Assembly: GCF_002532075.1 (NCBI RefSeq)
Contig: NZ_LYXE01000089.1
Span: 1-63,799 of the forward strand
Origin: Candidatus Chloroploca asiatica
GTDB taxonomy: Bacteria; Chloroflexota; Chloroflexia; Chloroflexales; Chloroflexaceae
Direction: 5' to 3'
DNA: 63,799 nucleotides
Below, piece after piece: positions 1 through 7,633 of this stretch. Made by a program: the position numbers and the translations under genes. The first letter of the stretch is position 1. The number at the start of each line of letters is the position of its first letter. Under the pieces are notes generated by a model. The model saw only the letters and a program-made list of their open reading frames with translations, searched no databases and was not told where the DNA came from.

Positions 1-75
1 CACCCTGCGTGCGACTTGCATGCATTAGGCACGCCGCCAGCGTTCGTCCTGAGCCAGGATCAAACTCTGCGTTGA
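1..75 (-). rRNA. rrs: 16S ribosomal RNA, 5' end (partial)
   Basis: The reverse complement carries the universal bacterial 16S start AGAGTTTGATCCTGGCTCAG, followed by the conserved GACGAACGCTGGCGGCGTG block. The gene runs leftward out of the window, so only about 75 nt of the mature RNA are here. The mature 5' end is placed about 7 nt upstream of AGAGTTTG by analogy with E. coli. Confidence 0.97.
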
Positions 76-335
76 ATGGTGAAGCTCTGACCTTACGGTC
101 AGGTCTACGCCACTGAATAAACATGGACTCGCTGTATTTGCTACTGTGATCTGGTTGTGAAGGTGCCTGCTGAGAACAAACTGGGAAAACAAAACCAGGA
201 AGCTTCAGAATGCTCTGAGTTCCTGGCGACGTCTCTGATCAATACATCAGCGCGGTTCGCTCGGTTGTTGTTTCCACTTGTCTCGGTCTGCGTTGCCTTT
301 CGGCTTAGCGAGGCCTCGTTCGTTTCAGCCTCGGT
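76..335 (-). other. 16S rRNA leader (transcribed spacer)
   Basis: This non-coding stretch lies between the rRNA promoter and the mature 16S. It holds a small hairpin at 87-102 (CTGACC/GGTCAG, 4-nt loop). On the minus strand TTTGTTCTCA (171-180) resembles a boxA antitermination element, which is tentative. No credible gene lies here. Confidence 0.6.
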
Positions 336-364
336 AGTATATCACTGTGGCAAGAAGTTGTCAA
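336..364 (-). promoter_or_regulatory. rRNA operon promoter
   Basis: On the minus strand TTGACA (359-364) is followed after exactly 17 nt by TATACT (336-341). The -35 is a perfect sigma-70 hexamer and the -10 differs from consensus at one position. It is placed and oriented to drive the 16S gene. Confidence 0.9.
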
Positions 365-394
365 GTGTGTATTTTAAACCTTTGTGAGCAGGAA

Positions 395-425
395 TGACGT
401 GCGATATTAATAGATGTGCTACAAT
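395..425 (+). promoter_or_regulatory. Promoter for the ROK gene
   Basis: TACAAT (420-425) is preceded by TGc, giving an extended -10. A weak -35 candidate, TGACGT, lies at 395-400 with a long 19-nt spacer. It is back to back with the rRNA promoter and about 40 nt ahead of the start codon at 468. Confidence 0.5.
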
Positions 426-467
426 GCAGATGCGTTCAGCTTGGGAGTGCAAGAAAGGAGTCGTTGC

Positions 468-1436
468 ATGGCTACGTTAGAGACGTTGATCCGAGACCGT
501 CTGGCCCATAACCATTGGGGTATCCTTGGCAATCAGGGATATGTACTCGGGGTCGATCTCGGTAGCTATGGGCTCCGGGTGGCCCTAGCCAACCTGCAAC
601 ACCATACCTTCCATACCATGTCCAGCGAAGAGGTCAATGAGTCACCTGATGAGGTCGTTCAACGGGTCATTGCCATGGCACGTGCGTTGATGAACGCCCA
701 TGAGGTCACCCCTGATCATCTTGTTCGGGTTGGGGTAGGTTTTGGTGGCCCGGTGGATTTGCGTTTTGGTACGGTTCGACTGGCCCCACGGCAGCCCGGT
801 TGGGAACATTACCCCCTGCAGGAACGCTTTGAACAGGCCTTTGACGCTGTGACCGTGATTGATAATGATGCGAATGTGATTGCCCTTGGTGAAGCAACCT
901 TCGGTGTTGGGGCTGGATGTCAACACCTTGTCTATCTTCATTTAAGTAGTGGTGTCGGGGGTGGGTTGGTGCTGAATGGCCGCCTATACCACGGGGCAAC
1001 CTCGACTGCAGGCGAAATCGGTCACGCGGTGGTTGGCCAAGGATGGGACGGTACCGGTCGCCCCGAAACACTCGAAGAATTAGTGTCGATTACGGGTCTT
1101 TTACAGCGCGCCAGACGCTATGGCCTCGAGACTGATAACCTTGACCAGATCTTTGGAGAGAGCAGTATCGGCCAGCGTGTGGTCCAAGAGACGGTCGATC
1201 TACTCGCTGTGCGCTGTGCACAAACGGTGGCGCTGGTTGATCCTGAGATGATCGTACTTGGAGGTATCGTCGTTCGCATTGGTGGCGAGGATTTTGTGCG
1301 AGCTATTGCAGAGAAAGTGAACACCTTCATCGCACCACAATTTGCCCGCCCCTTGCCTGTCGTGGCCTCAGTCCTGGGGCCTGAAAGTGTCACCGTCGGT
1401 GCCATTGCCAATGCCCTTGATAGTCTCTCTGATTAA
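468..1436 (+). CDS. ROK-family protein (sugar kinase/regulator fold) without the zinc motif
   Basis: This protein of about 322 residues has the ASKHA sugar-kinase fold. The N-terminal phosphate-binding loop is GVDLGSYGLRVAL, followed by VGVGFGGPVD, the catalytic-Asp segment VIDNDANVIALGE and the ROK signature SSGVGGGLVLNGRLYHGA...GEIGH. ROK kinases phosphorylate glucose, N-acetylmannosamine or related sugars. The CxCGxxGCxE zinc motif that normally follows GEIGH is missing; the chain goes straight to GQGWDGTGRPETLEELVS. No N-terminal helix-turn-helix precedes the kinase fold, so a kinase-like role is likelier than an NagC-type repressor. The ATG at 468 is chosen over one at 414 because AAGGAG (455-460) lies 7 nt upstream and the earlier start overlaps the promoter. 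Substrate unknown. Confidence 0.85.
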   Translation: MATLETLIRDRLAHNHWGILGNQGYVLGVDLGSYGLRVALANLQHHTFHTMSSEEVNESPDEVVQRVIAMARALMNAHEVTPDHLVRVGVGFGGPVDLRFGTVRLAPRQPGWEHYPLQERFEQAFDAVTVIDNDANVIALGEATFGVGAGCQHLVYLHLSSGVGGGLVLNGRLYHGATSTAGEIGHAVVGQGWDGTGRPETLEELVSITGLLQRARRYGLETDNLDQIFGESSIGQRVVQETVDLLAVRCAQTVALVDPEMIVLGGIVVRIGGEDFVRAIAEKVNTFIAPQFARPLPVVASVLGPESVTVGAIANALDSLSD

Positions 1437-1559
1437 AGTTGCAGGGCCATAATGCGCATGGTATAATTGCGGATTGGTGACTGTTACGCCAAAAACATCG
1501 GGATCATGATCACGCTAGCCCTGCTCGATCCGATGAGCAGGGCTTAACATGGAGCAGGC

Positions 1560-1709
1560 ATGGACGCAAAAATGATTACCTTTGGCGATACCGCGATGGA
1601 GAAACTCCTGCAGTGGTTGCGCTCGGTAGGTGAACCAAAAGATATAGATGATCTTTTGCGGCAGTATCTCGAAATCCTGAGCAGCTTGGTGATGGAGGAG
1701 AACGAATGA
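1560..1709 (+). CDS. Small 49-residue acidic protein, first gene of a coupled unit
   Basis: A 49-residue ORF with GGAG (1551-1554) 5 nt before the ATG. Its stop overlaps the next start in an ATGA junction, so it is very probably translated and coupled to the 702-residue protein. The sequence is predicted helical (TAMEKLLQWLRSVGEP, then DIDDLLRQYLEILSSL) and ends in MEENE. No family is recognised. It looks like a small helical partner of the next product, but that is inference from position only. Confidence 0.6.
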   Translation: MDAKMITFGDTAMEKLLQWLRSVGEPKDIDDLLRQYLEILSSLVMEENE

Positions 1710-3814
1710 CCGGCGCACCACCAATGGGCACCGTTGAGCAGCACGATCTGGCTGATGAGATCTATCAACTGTTGATCGCCCAGGGGACATTGTTTGCCCT
1801 GCATGCACCGATCCGACAGACACTGACCAATCTCACCGAGTTCCTTGCTCTACGCTATCAGTATGACCACACAACTCTGGCAGCAGCCATTGAAGTAGCA
1901 CTTGAGGCCGATCCACGCTTTACCCGTGAGGAAGTTACCGGTGAGGTGCGTTTTGTGACCTCACGCCACGGGGCATATATGCCTCGCGATGACGTTGATA
2001 CCCATTCCTTTCGGCAGCGACTGCATGAGCCTGACCATCCGCTACCAGTTGATGATATTAGCGTCGTTGTTTCAACGTCACGCCCGGCGATTACTTCGGT
2101 TGAGCCCGTCTATATTTCTGATTACTGGCAGGTCCAGGTTGGCATGACGCCAGTTGAAGATGGGGGCGATGAAGACGAAGCAGCGACCGGGCAGTTTGTG
2201 GCTCCCATTCATGAACCAGATGCATCGATCGACCTTGTGAGTTCACCAGTCGTTCCCTTCGATGAGGGGCTGCCAACAGCCAATGTTGTCACGCTCGCTG
2301 AAACGGAACCAGCCATCACCGCCCAGGCTACAGGGCAACAAGAGGCAGTTGAAACTGAGGTGCTGCGCCCTGACATGCCTCAGACGGTTGTTGAACCAGT
2401 TGAGGGAGAGACGATCGCGCACGCACCGGTCGCACCGGTTACACCAGTCCCGTCAGTTCAAATGCCACCAGCAGGACGACAAACTGTCGAGCGTGCAACG
2501 ATCTTTACGCTGCCTGACGGAACGATGATCGATCTGCGGCAACCGAGTGAAGCCTTGTTGGCTGAGCATGGGAGCGCGATGGCGCAGCTGTTGGCTGATA
2601 AGATCGAGCAGGATCCTCTCCGCCGCATCGTCAGTTTTGGACGCTACTATTTCCCTGAAGCCAATGTCGTTAATCTGGGGAAGAACGACCTGCGCAAGAT
2701 CCGTGAGTACATGCTTGAGCGGAATGAGCCCTTGCTTGATGCCGAGTTGATCAACGACGTGTTTTATCATAATGCACGTCAGGCTGATTACGAAGGCCTG
2801 CGTTTTTCGATTAATTACCGGTTGCATCGCGAAAAAGACTTCGAATTTGTTGGCGTCGAGGGTGCTAACCTCTGGTCAACCCGAGGCTTGCCCGTGATTG
2901 GCGGCAAACGTATCAAGGCTGCTGAGATGGGACAGATCACCTCATATCTCGTCGAAGGCTTTGACGATAGTCGCGACAGCATTGATGAAGAGACGGCAAC
3001 TGAAGTGACCAGTGTCACGCATCAGTTGACCTTCTTTGAGTGGGAGTATGGGATTATTCCGCTTGATGCAGCCCTGGCAGCCTTGTTGCCTGGCCCAGTC
3101 TTGCCTGATCAACGCAGTGCCGTGCTCCGTTTTGACTTACCTCAGCGCTATAGCCAGGTTCTGGTTGAAGTGCGTTATCCCACAGGTAACCGCGGTGGCT
3201 GGCTACAGGGTTTCGAAGAGTTCTTCCACGAACATCTCGTGCCCAGTGCGCTGGTAACGTTGACGCGCACCGATGAACCGGGCATCTTTACCCTGACCTA
3301 TGAGGAAGGCAATGAGAGTGATGAGCGCATTCTGACCTTCGATGAGAAGAAGAATAAGCTCGGCTTCAACAATGTGACGTTCTATTGCGCGATTGATGAA
3401 GATCTCTTGCCCAGTCAAAGTCGCCTCGGTCGCTTGAATCGCCTCAAGGCTTTCCCTATGGGTGAGCGCCGCAAGGCCGAAATGATCCTGGAACATGTTG
3501 CCGAGGTGATTGGTGAACAGGTGGGCACCCGCGCTGAACCGAAGTATGCCATTACGCTTGACGATTTCTTTGTGGCTTACAATGTGCTCCGCCCTGCTTC
3601 AAAAAGGCTCCTTCGCTCGCTCATCGAGCATAGCCCCGGGTTTGTCGCCGATGAGACAACGCCCGATCTCTTTACCTATGTTCCGATGACCGGGACAGAT
3701 GTTGAAGCGAATGAGGACGAGGATGAGGAGCAGCGCGAACCAGAGGTCAGTCGCGCTGATGTACCACCCACCCGCCGCCGCTATGGTGGTCGGTATGATG
3801 AAGATGATGAGTAG
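1706..3814 (+). CDS. Unknown 702-residue protein with N-terminal winged-helix-like region and acidic tail
   Basis: No enzyme family is recognised. Three parts can be seen. Residues about 10-90 (DLADEIYQLLIAQG...LEADPRFTREEVTGEVRFV) look like a small winged helix of the HARE-HTH kind. Residues about 90-265 are low-complexity, rich in P, V, E, T and A, and probably disordered. Residues about 265-650 are a large folded alpha/beta region starting at ERATIFTLPDGTMIDL. The last 40 residues are strongly acidic, with an RRRYGGRY patch. There is no signal peptide or membrane segment, so it should be cytoplasmic. It overlaps its neighbours on both sides. A nucleic-acid or transcription-related role would fit the winged helix but is only a guess. 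Confidence 0.8.
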   Translation: MTGAPPMGTVEQHDLADEIYQLLIAQGTLFALHAPIRQTLTNLTEFLALRYQYDHTTLAAAIEVALEADPRFTREEVTGEVRFVTSRHGAYMPRDDVDTHSFRQRLHEPDHPLPVDDISVVVSTSRPAITSVEPVYISDYWQVQVGMTPVEDGGDEDEAATGQFVAPIHEPDASIDLVSSPVVPFDEGLPTANVVTLAETEPAITAQATGQQEAVETEVLRPDMPQTVVEPVEGETIAHAPVAPVTPVPSVQMPPAGRQTVERATIFTLPDGTMIDLRQPSEALLAEHGSAMAQLLADKIEQDPLRRIVSFGRYYFPEANVVNLGKNDLRKIREYMLERNEPLLDAELINDVFYHNARQADYEGLRFSINYRLHREKDFEFVGVEGANLWSTRGLPVIGGKRIKAAEMGQITSYLVEGFDDSRDSIDEETATEVTSVTHQLTFFEWEYGIIPLDAALAALLPGPVLPDQRSAVLRFDLPQRYSQVLVEVRYPTGNRGGWLQGFEEFFHEHLVPSALVTLTRTDEPGIFTLTYEEGNESDERILTFDEKKNKLGFNNVTFYCAIDEDLLPSQSRLGRLNRLKAFPMGERRKAEMILEHVAEVIGEQVGTRAEPKYAITLDDFFVAYNVLRPASKRLLRSLIEHSPGFVADETTPDLFTYVPMTGTDVEANEDEDEEQREPEVSRADVPPTRRRYGGRYDEDDE

Positions 3815-4727
3815 TTCGTCAACTCTTGAGCTTCAACTGATTCATCTGGGCGATCTTGATCGCCCCCTCGCATATGCAGAACTGAAGTCGCTGGCAGAGC
3901 TTGATACCGCAGGGTTCAAGCTCTTCCAAGCGACTTGGCCGACGTTCCCTGCCGAACGCCGGATCGCGATTCTTCGTGCCCTGAACGAACTCGGCGAAGA
4001 TAATCTTGACCTCGATTTTCGTCCGATTATGCGTGAGTGTCTGCATGATAGCGAGGCTGATGTCCGTGCTACAGCAATTGTCGGGCTATGGGAAGATCAG
4101 TATGCAACAACAATGGATCAGCTCATTATGCTCATGACCGATGATCGCGCAGGGGTTGTACGCGCAACGGCAGCAGTCGCCCTGGCCCGTTTTGCCTATC
4201 AGGCTGAAGTTGGGGAACTTGAGCCAGCCGTGGGTCAACGATTGTTGTCAGCGTTGCTCAACGTCACGATTGATCCAGAACAACCACTAGAGGTTCGGCG
4301 ACGAGCTATTGAAGGCCTCGGGTATTTTGCCGAATCAAAAGAGGCGCAGGCCGAGATTGGACGCGCCTATGCCCACGCCGAACTGGCAATGCGTGAGAGT
4401 GCGGTGCTCGCGATGGGTCGTTCGATGAGGCCGACGTGGCTTCCCTATATTGAGCGTGAATTACAGAGTCCTTCGCCAGCACTGCGTTATGAGGCGGCAC
4501 GCGCCGTCGGTGAGTACGCAGAGGATGGGCGTCCACTTTTGCCAGCGCTCTTGCCCCTGGTTGAAGATGACGATACCGAGATTGCCCTGATGGCAATCTG
4601 GGCACTTGGTCAGGTTGGTGGGCCAGGAGCCAAGCGTGTGCTTGAACGACTCGTACGTTCGCGTGATGCGGCCCGTCGCGAGGCAGCGACGGATGCGCTC
4701 GATGAGTTGAGTCTCGATGAATTGTAG
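3804..4727 (+). CDS. HEAT-repeat protein
   Basis: A protein of about 307 residues made of helical HEAT/PBS-lyase-like repeats, for example DSEADVRATAIVGLWED, DDRAGVVRATAAVALARFA and SPALRYEAARAVGEYAED. Such proteins are scaffolds for protein contacts and have no catalytic residues. The ORF is open from 3699, but that start lies deep in the preceding gene and encodes low-complexity sequence. The ATG pair at 3804/3807, overlapping the end of the 702-residue gene, is preferred and implies coupling. It probably works with the two preceding gene products. Confidence 0.85.
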   Translation: MMSSSSTLELQLIHLGDLDRPLAYAELKSLAELDTAGFKLFQATWPTFPAERRIAILRALNELGEDNLDLDFRPIMRECLHDSEADVRATAIVGLWEDQYATTMDQLIMLMTDDRAGVVRATAAVALARFAYQAEVGELEPAVGQRLLSALLNVTIDPEQPLEVRRRAIEGLGYFAESKEAQAEIGRAYAHAELAMRESAVLAMGRSMRPTWLPYIERELQSPSPALRYEAARAVGEYAEDGRPLLPALLPLVEDDDTEIALMAIWALGQVGGPGAKRVLERLVRSRDAARREAATDALDELSLDEL

Positions 4728-4760
4728 CAAGCACTCGGTTGAGCACACAACGGAAGAGAC

Positions 4761-5570
4761 ATGCCCCTCCACTATACGAGCCTGAAGCAACTGACGCAAG
4801 CCTATCGCCATCTGGTGCTTTCACCGCACCTTGATGATGCGGCTCTCTCGTGCGGGAGCATGCTAGCAGGCTTTGCTGCCCGCAAACAGCCAGCCCTGGT
4901 CGTCAATATTTGTAGTGGAAGCCCGCCCCCAACAACCCGCTGGAGCCGTTTTGCGGAGGCCCTGCATAAACAGTGGGCTTTACCTGCAGCTGAGGCTATG
5001 CGGTTACGCTTGCAGGAGGATAAGGCAGCGCTCGAAATTCTCGGTGTAGATAGTTATCAACTTGATCTGCTTGATGCGATCTATCGGGTGCCTCACGCCT
5101 ATGTCGATGATGCAACCCTCTTTGGCACGATTGCCCAAGACGATCCGCTTGCTGGTGAAGTACGCCCACATATCGAGAAGCTGATCGAACGTTTCCCTGA
5201 TGCTACCGTCTATGCCCCTCTCGCCGTGGGTAATCATGTTGATCATCAAGCTGTCTATCGCGTGGCCGCCGAGTTGGCGCGTAACGGGGTGAGCGTTGCG
5301 TTCTATGAGGATGTGCCATATGTGGCAAAACCAGGTGCCTTTGACGCACGTATGACGGTTCTGGGCGGAATAGAGGCATTTACTCCAATCCTAATGCCAG
5401 TTGATGCGGTGACCCTGGCGCGCAAGCTTGATGCGATCAAGGCGTATCATAGCCAGATCGCAACAGTTTTTGGCGATCTCGCGGCAATGACAGCGACGGT
5501 GACGCATTATACCGCCTCGCTTGCTGGTGAAGAGAGCAGTGGTGCCGAACGGCTCTGGGTACGACGATGA
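4761..5570 (+). CDS. PIG-L/LmbE family zinc N-deacetylase
   Basis: 269 residues. The zinc site is visible as the N-terminal SPHLDDAALSCG (HxDD) and the later GNHVDHQAV (HxxH). Family members remove acetyl groups from N-acetylglucosamine conjugates (GlcNAc-inositol lipids, mycothiol or bacillithiol precursors, glycan intermediates). The substrate cannot be read from the sequence. GGAAGAG lies just before the ATG. The stop overlaps the next start (ATGA), so it is coupled to the FemAB-type transferase, which hints at envelope or small-thiol chemistry. Confidence 0.88.
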   Translation: MPLHYTSLKQLTQAYRHLVLSPHLDDAALSCGSMLAGFAARKQPALVVNICSGSPPPTTRWSRFAEALHKQWALPAAEAMRLRLQEDKAALEILGVDSYQLDLLDAIYRVPHAYVDDATLFGTIAQDDPLAGEVRPHIEKLIERFPDATVYAPLAVGNHVDHQAVYRVAAELARNGVSVAFYEDVPYVAKPGAFDARMTVLGGIEAFTPILMPVDAVTLARKLDAIKAYHSQIATVFGDLAAMTATVTHYTASLAGEESSGAERLWVRR

Positions 5571-6658
5571 TAACGCCCCCCCTGCGTACACCAGGCCCTC
5601 AGCAACGCCAAGCCCTGGCGTTGCTTGAACCAGATCCTTCAGTGTGGGACGCTTTTGTCAAGCAGCATCCCCAGGGAAGCCTGCTGCAGCAACACAACTG
5701 GGGACAACTGAAAGCTTCGTTCGGCTGGCGCATGCAACGCCTTGCCGTTGTAGGCACAGATGGGGCGTTGAAAGCCGGCGCGTTGGTGTTGTTCCGTTCG
5801 CGCTACGGTTTGAGCATTGGCTATACGCCACGCGGCCCGCTCTGGTCAGGCGACTCAGCGATCGATCACCTACTGCTCAAAGGTCTTGAACGGGTAGCCC
5901 GACGCGCACGTGCAGTCTTTCTGCGACTCGAGCCAAATCTCACTGAGCATGATCCGGCTGCGGCACAATGGCATACATGGTTCTTGCGCCAGGGCTTGCA
6001 ACCAGTGCCAACGATTCAGCCGCGCAGTTCGCTTCATGTTGCGCTAACCTGTAGCGAAGAGGCGCTGCGGGCGGCCTGCTCGAAGGGGCATCGCGCCGAT
6101 ATACGCCGGGCGCAGCGGAATGGGGTGGAAGTACGCCTTGGTGGTGAAGCTGACCTGAGCGCCTTTTTTGCACTCATGCAGGCCACGGGCGCACGGGCAC
6201 AGTTCAGCGTGCATAGTGCTGACTACTATAGTACCGCCTGGCGGCTCTTTCAACCTGATGCCTTGCTGCTCGTGGCCGCAGTTGACGGTGAGCCAGTTGC
6301 CGCACAGATGGTCTTTGCCGATCCAACGACCGGGTACTACCTCTACAGCGGGGGCAACAGCGTTGGGATGAAGAGTGGGGCCAATCATCTACTCACCTGG
6401 CATGCCTTGAACTGGGCACGCGAGCGCGGCTGCGCCTGGTACGATCTCTGGGGCATTCCCGACGCGTTTGGTCAGATGATCAATGCGCCTGACGAGACAA
6501 GTCGTGTAGCGCTCGAAGAGGCTGCGCAGGATGACCCATTGATTGGTGTCTACCGCTTCAAAAAAGGGTTTGGGGGGAGCATTGCGCGCTATCTTCCCGC
6601 CTATGATCGCGTCTTGCTCCCCCCGCTTTACCGTCTGGTGCGCCAACGGATCGGCTGA
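5567..6658 (+). CDS. FemAB/FmhB-type aminoacyl or GNAT transferase
   Basis: 363 residues with the double GNAT fold of the FemABX/lipid II peptidyltransferase group. Recognisable parts are the N-terminal HPQGSLLQQHNWGQLKASFGW, the central SKGHRADIRRAQRNGVEV and the C-terminal ARERGCAWYDLWGIPD followed by YRFKKGFGG. In Firmicutes these enzymes add amino acids from aminoacyl-tRNA to peptidoglycan precursors. In other phyla they serve polysaccharide assembly. No signal peptide. Its start overlaps the PIG-L stop by 4 nt. The exact substrate is unknown. Confidence 0.85.
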   Translation: MITPPLRTPGPQQRQALALLEPDPSVWDAFVKQHPQGSLLQQHNWGQLKASFGWRMQRLAVVGTDGALKAGALVLFRSRYGLSIGYTPRGPLWSGDSAIDHLLLKGLERVARRARAVFLRLEPNLTEHDPAAAQWHTWFLRQGLQPVPTIQPRSSLHVALTCSEEALRAACSKGHRADIRRAQRNGVEVRLGGEADLSAFFALMQATGARAQFSVHSADYYSTAWRLFQPDALLLVAAVDGEPVAAQMVFADPTTGYYLYSGGNSVGMKSGANHLLTWHALNWARERGCAWYDLWGIPDAFGQMINAPDETSRVALEEAAQDDPLIGVYRFKKGFGGSIARYLPAYDRVLLPPLYRLVRQRIG

Positions 6659-6673
6659 CGACGTTCCTCTCCT

Positions 6674-7495
6674 CTATCCGCCAACGGTAGCAAGGGCGGC
6701 CTCATCGCCGTGGGGAGTGCGTTCATCACTCTGGAGCGCGTATTCGCGTGCCCAGAGTTGAATGCCTTCCCATTCGCGCAAGGCCGCCTCGTGAACAGTC
6801 TCGGGACGCCATCGCTCGACAATGTAGGCCTGATCAACCGCAGGTGGGTGGTAACTCACCACTGGGATAACGGTAGCCGTATCGCCTTTGCCCCATTCGG
6901 TCTCTTCGCCCGGACCAAGGGGGAGCGCAATTTCATGGAACGTAACCGGTTCGGCATGGGTGGTGCGGTCAATCAGTTGATCGGCGAGCTCGCACACCCG
7001 GCCATGATCGAGCAGCGCTTTCAATAACTCGTCGGTCATCCTCGACCGCACCGAAAATTGCACCAAACGGAGATAGCCGACCTTGACGAGCGGGCGGAGA
7101 AATCCTCGCACGGCGAGTTTGCTCCGTTCACCATTGGCCCACCGCAACCCAATGCCTGAAGATGCTGTCTCACGTGCGTTGCCCCCCGCAAGACTGCCAG
7201 CCACCGTTGTGGCAACTGGCCCACTGGTAATTGGATAGATCTCGATACTCTCACCGAGATCCCAGTGCTTGATGACCTCGGCCCCTCCGGGACGCTGGTG
7301 CTTGATCTCGCACTGGCTAATGCCCGCGTCGCGCAGCGCTTCATCAAGGGCCGCGTCGCGCCCGGCTTCGATATGAAAACCAATATATGGGCTAAACCGA
7401 CCGCTTCCGATGGTACGCCGGGCAACACTTTTGCCGTTGGCATACTGAAGGGTAGCCGCGTCGTGGATCGTCCGCACTTTGTTACGCCCGATCAT
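6674..7495 (-). CDS. Unknown protein, about 273 residues, divergent from the photolyase
   Basis: No family is recognised. The start at 7495 (MIGRNKVRTIHDA) is chosen because GAGAGG (7505-7510) lies 9 nt upstream; an in-frame start 11 codons earlier has no such site. The product is soluble, with a basic N-terminus, a central RWANGERSKLAVRGFLRPL segment, a helix SRMTDELLKALLDHGRVCELADQLID, and a polar tail. No membrane segments or metal motifs are seen. It has a near-consensus promoter of its own, so it is likely to be well expressed. The tail-to-tail end with the FemAB gene leaves 15 nt. A nucleic-acid-binding role next to phrB is possible but unproven. Confidence 0.75.
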   Translation of the reverse strand: MIGRNKVRTIHDAATLQYANGKSVARRTIGSGRFSPYIGFHIEAGRDAALDEALRDAGISQCEIKHQRPGGAEVIKHWDLGESIEIYPITSGPVATTVAGSLAGGNARETASSGIGLRWANGERSKLAVRGFLRPLVKVGYLRLVQFSVRSRMTDELLKALLDHGRVCELADQLIDRTTHAEPVTFHEIALPLGPGEETEWGKGDTATVIPVVSYHPPAVDQAYIVERWRPETVHEAALREWEGIQLWAREYALQSDERTPHGDEAALATVGG

Positions 7496-7566
7496 GTCCT
7501 GATTCCTCTCGTGATCATTGCAATACACTGAAAGCGTTGAAGAGCATTGTCTGTTCCTTATAGCTC

Positions 7567-7594
7567 ATTGTAGCACAAAAGTTCTTTTTGTCAA
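7567..7594 (-). promoter_or_regulatory. Strong promoter for the unknown gene ending at 6674
   Basis: On the minus strand TTGACA (7589-7594), a 16-nt spacer, then TACAAT (7567-7572) preceded by TGc, so both hexamers and an extended -10 are present. It lies about 70 nt before the start codon at 7495. The photolyase start on the other strand is only 40 nt from the -35. Confidence 0.85.
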
Positions 7595-7633
7595 GAACTG
7601 GCGCAGACGCAAGACCTGTGTCACAATAGCTTT

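Noticed and set aside
157-387. Small plus-strand ORF over the rRNA leader
   Set aside because: It lies across the rRNA promoter and leader, has no ribosome site and no family features.
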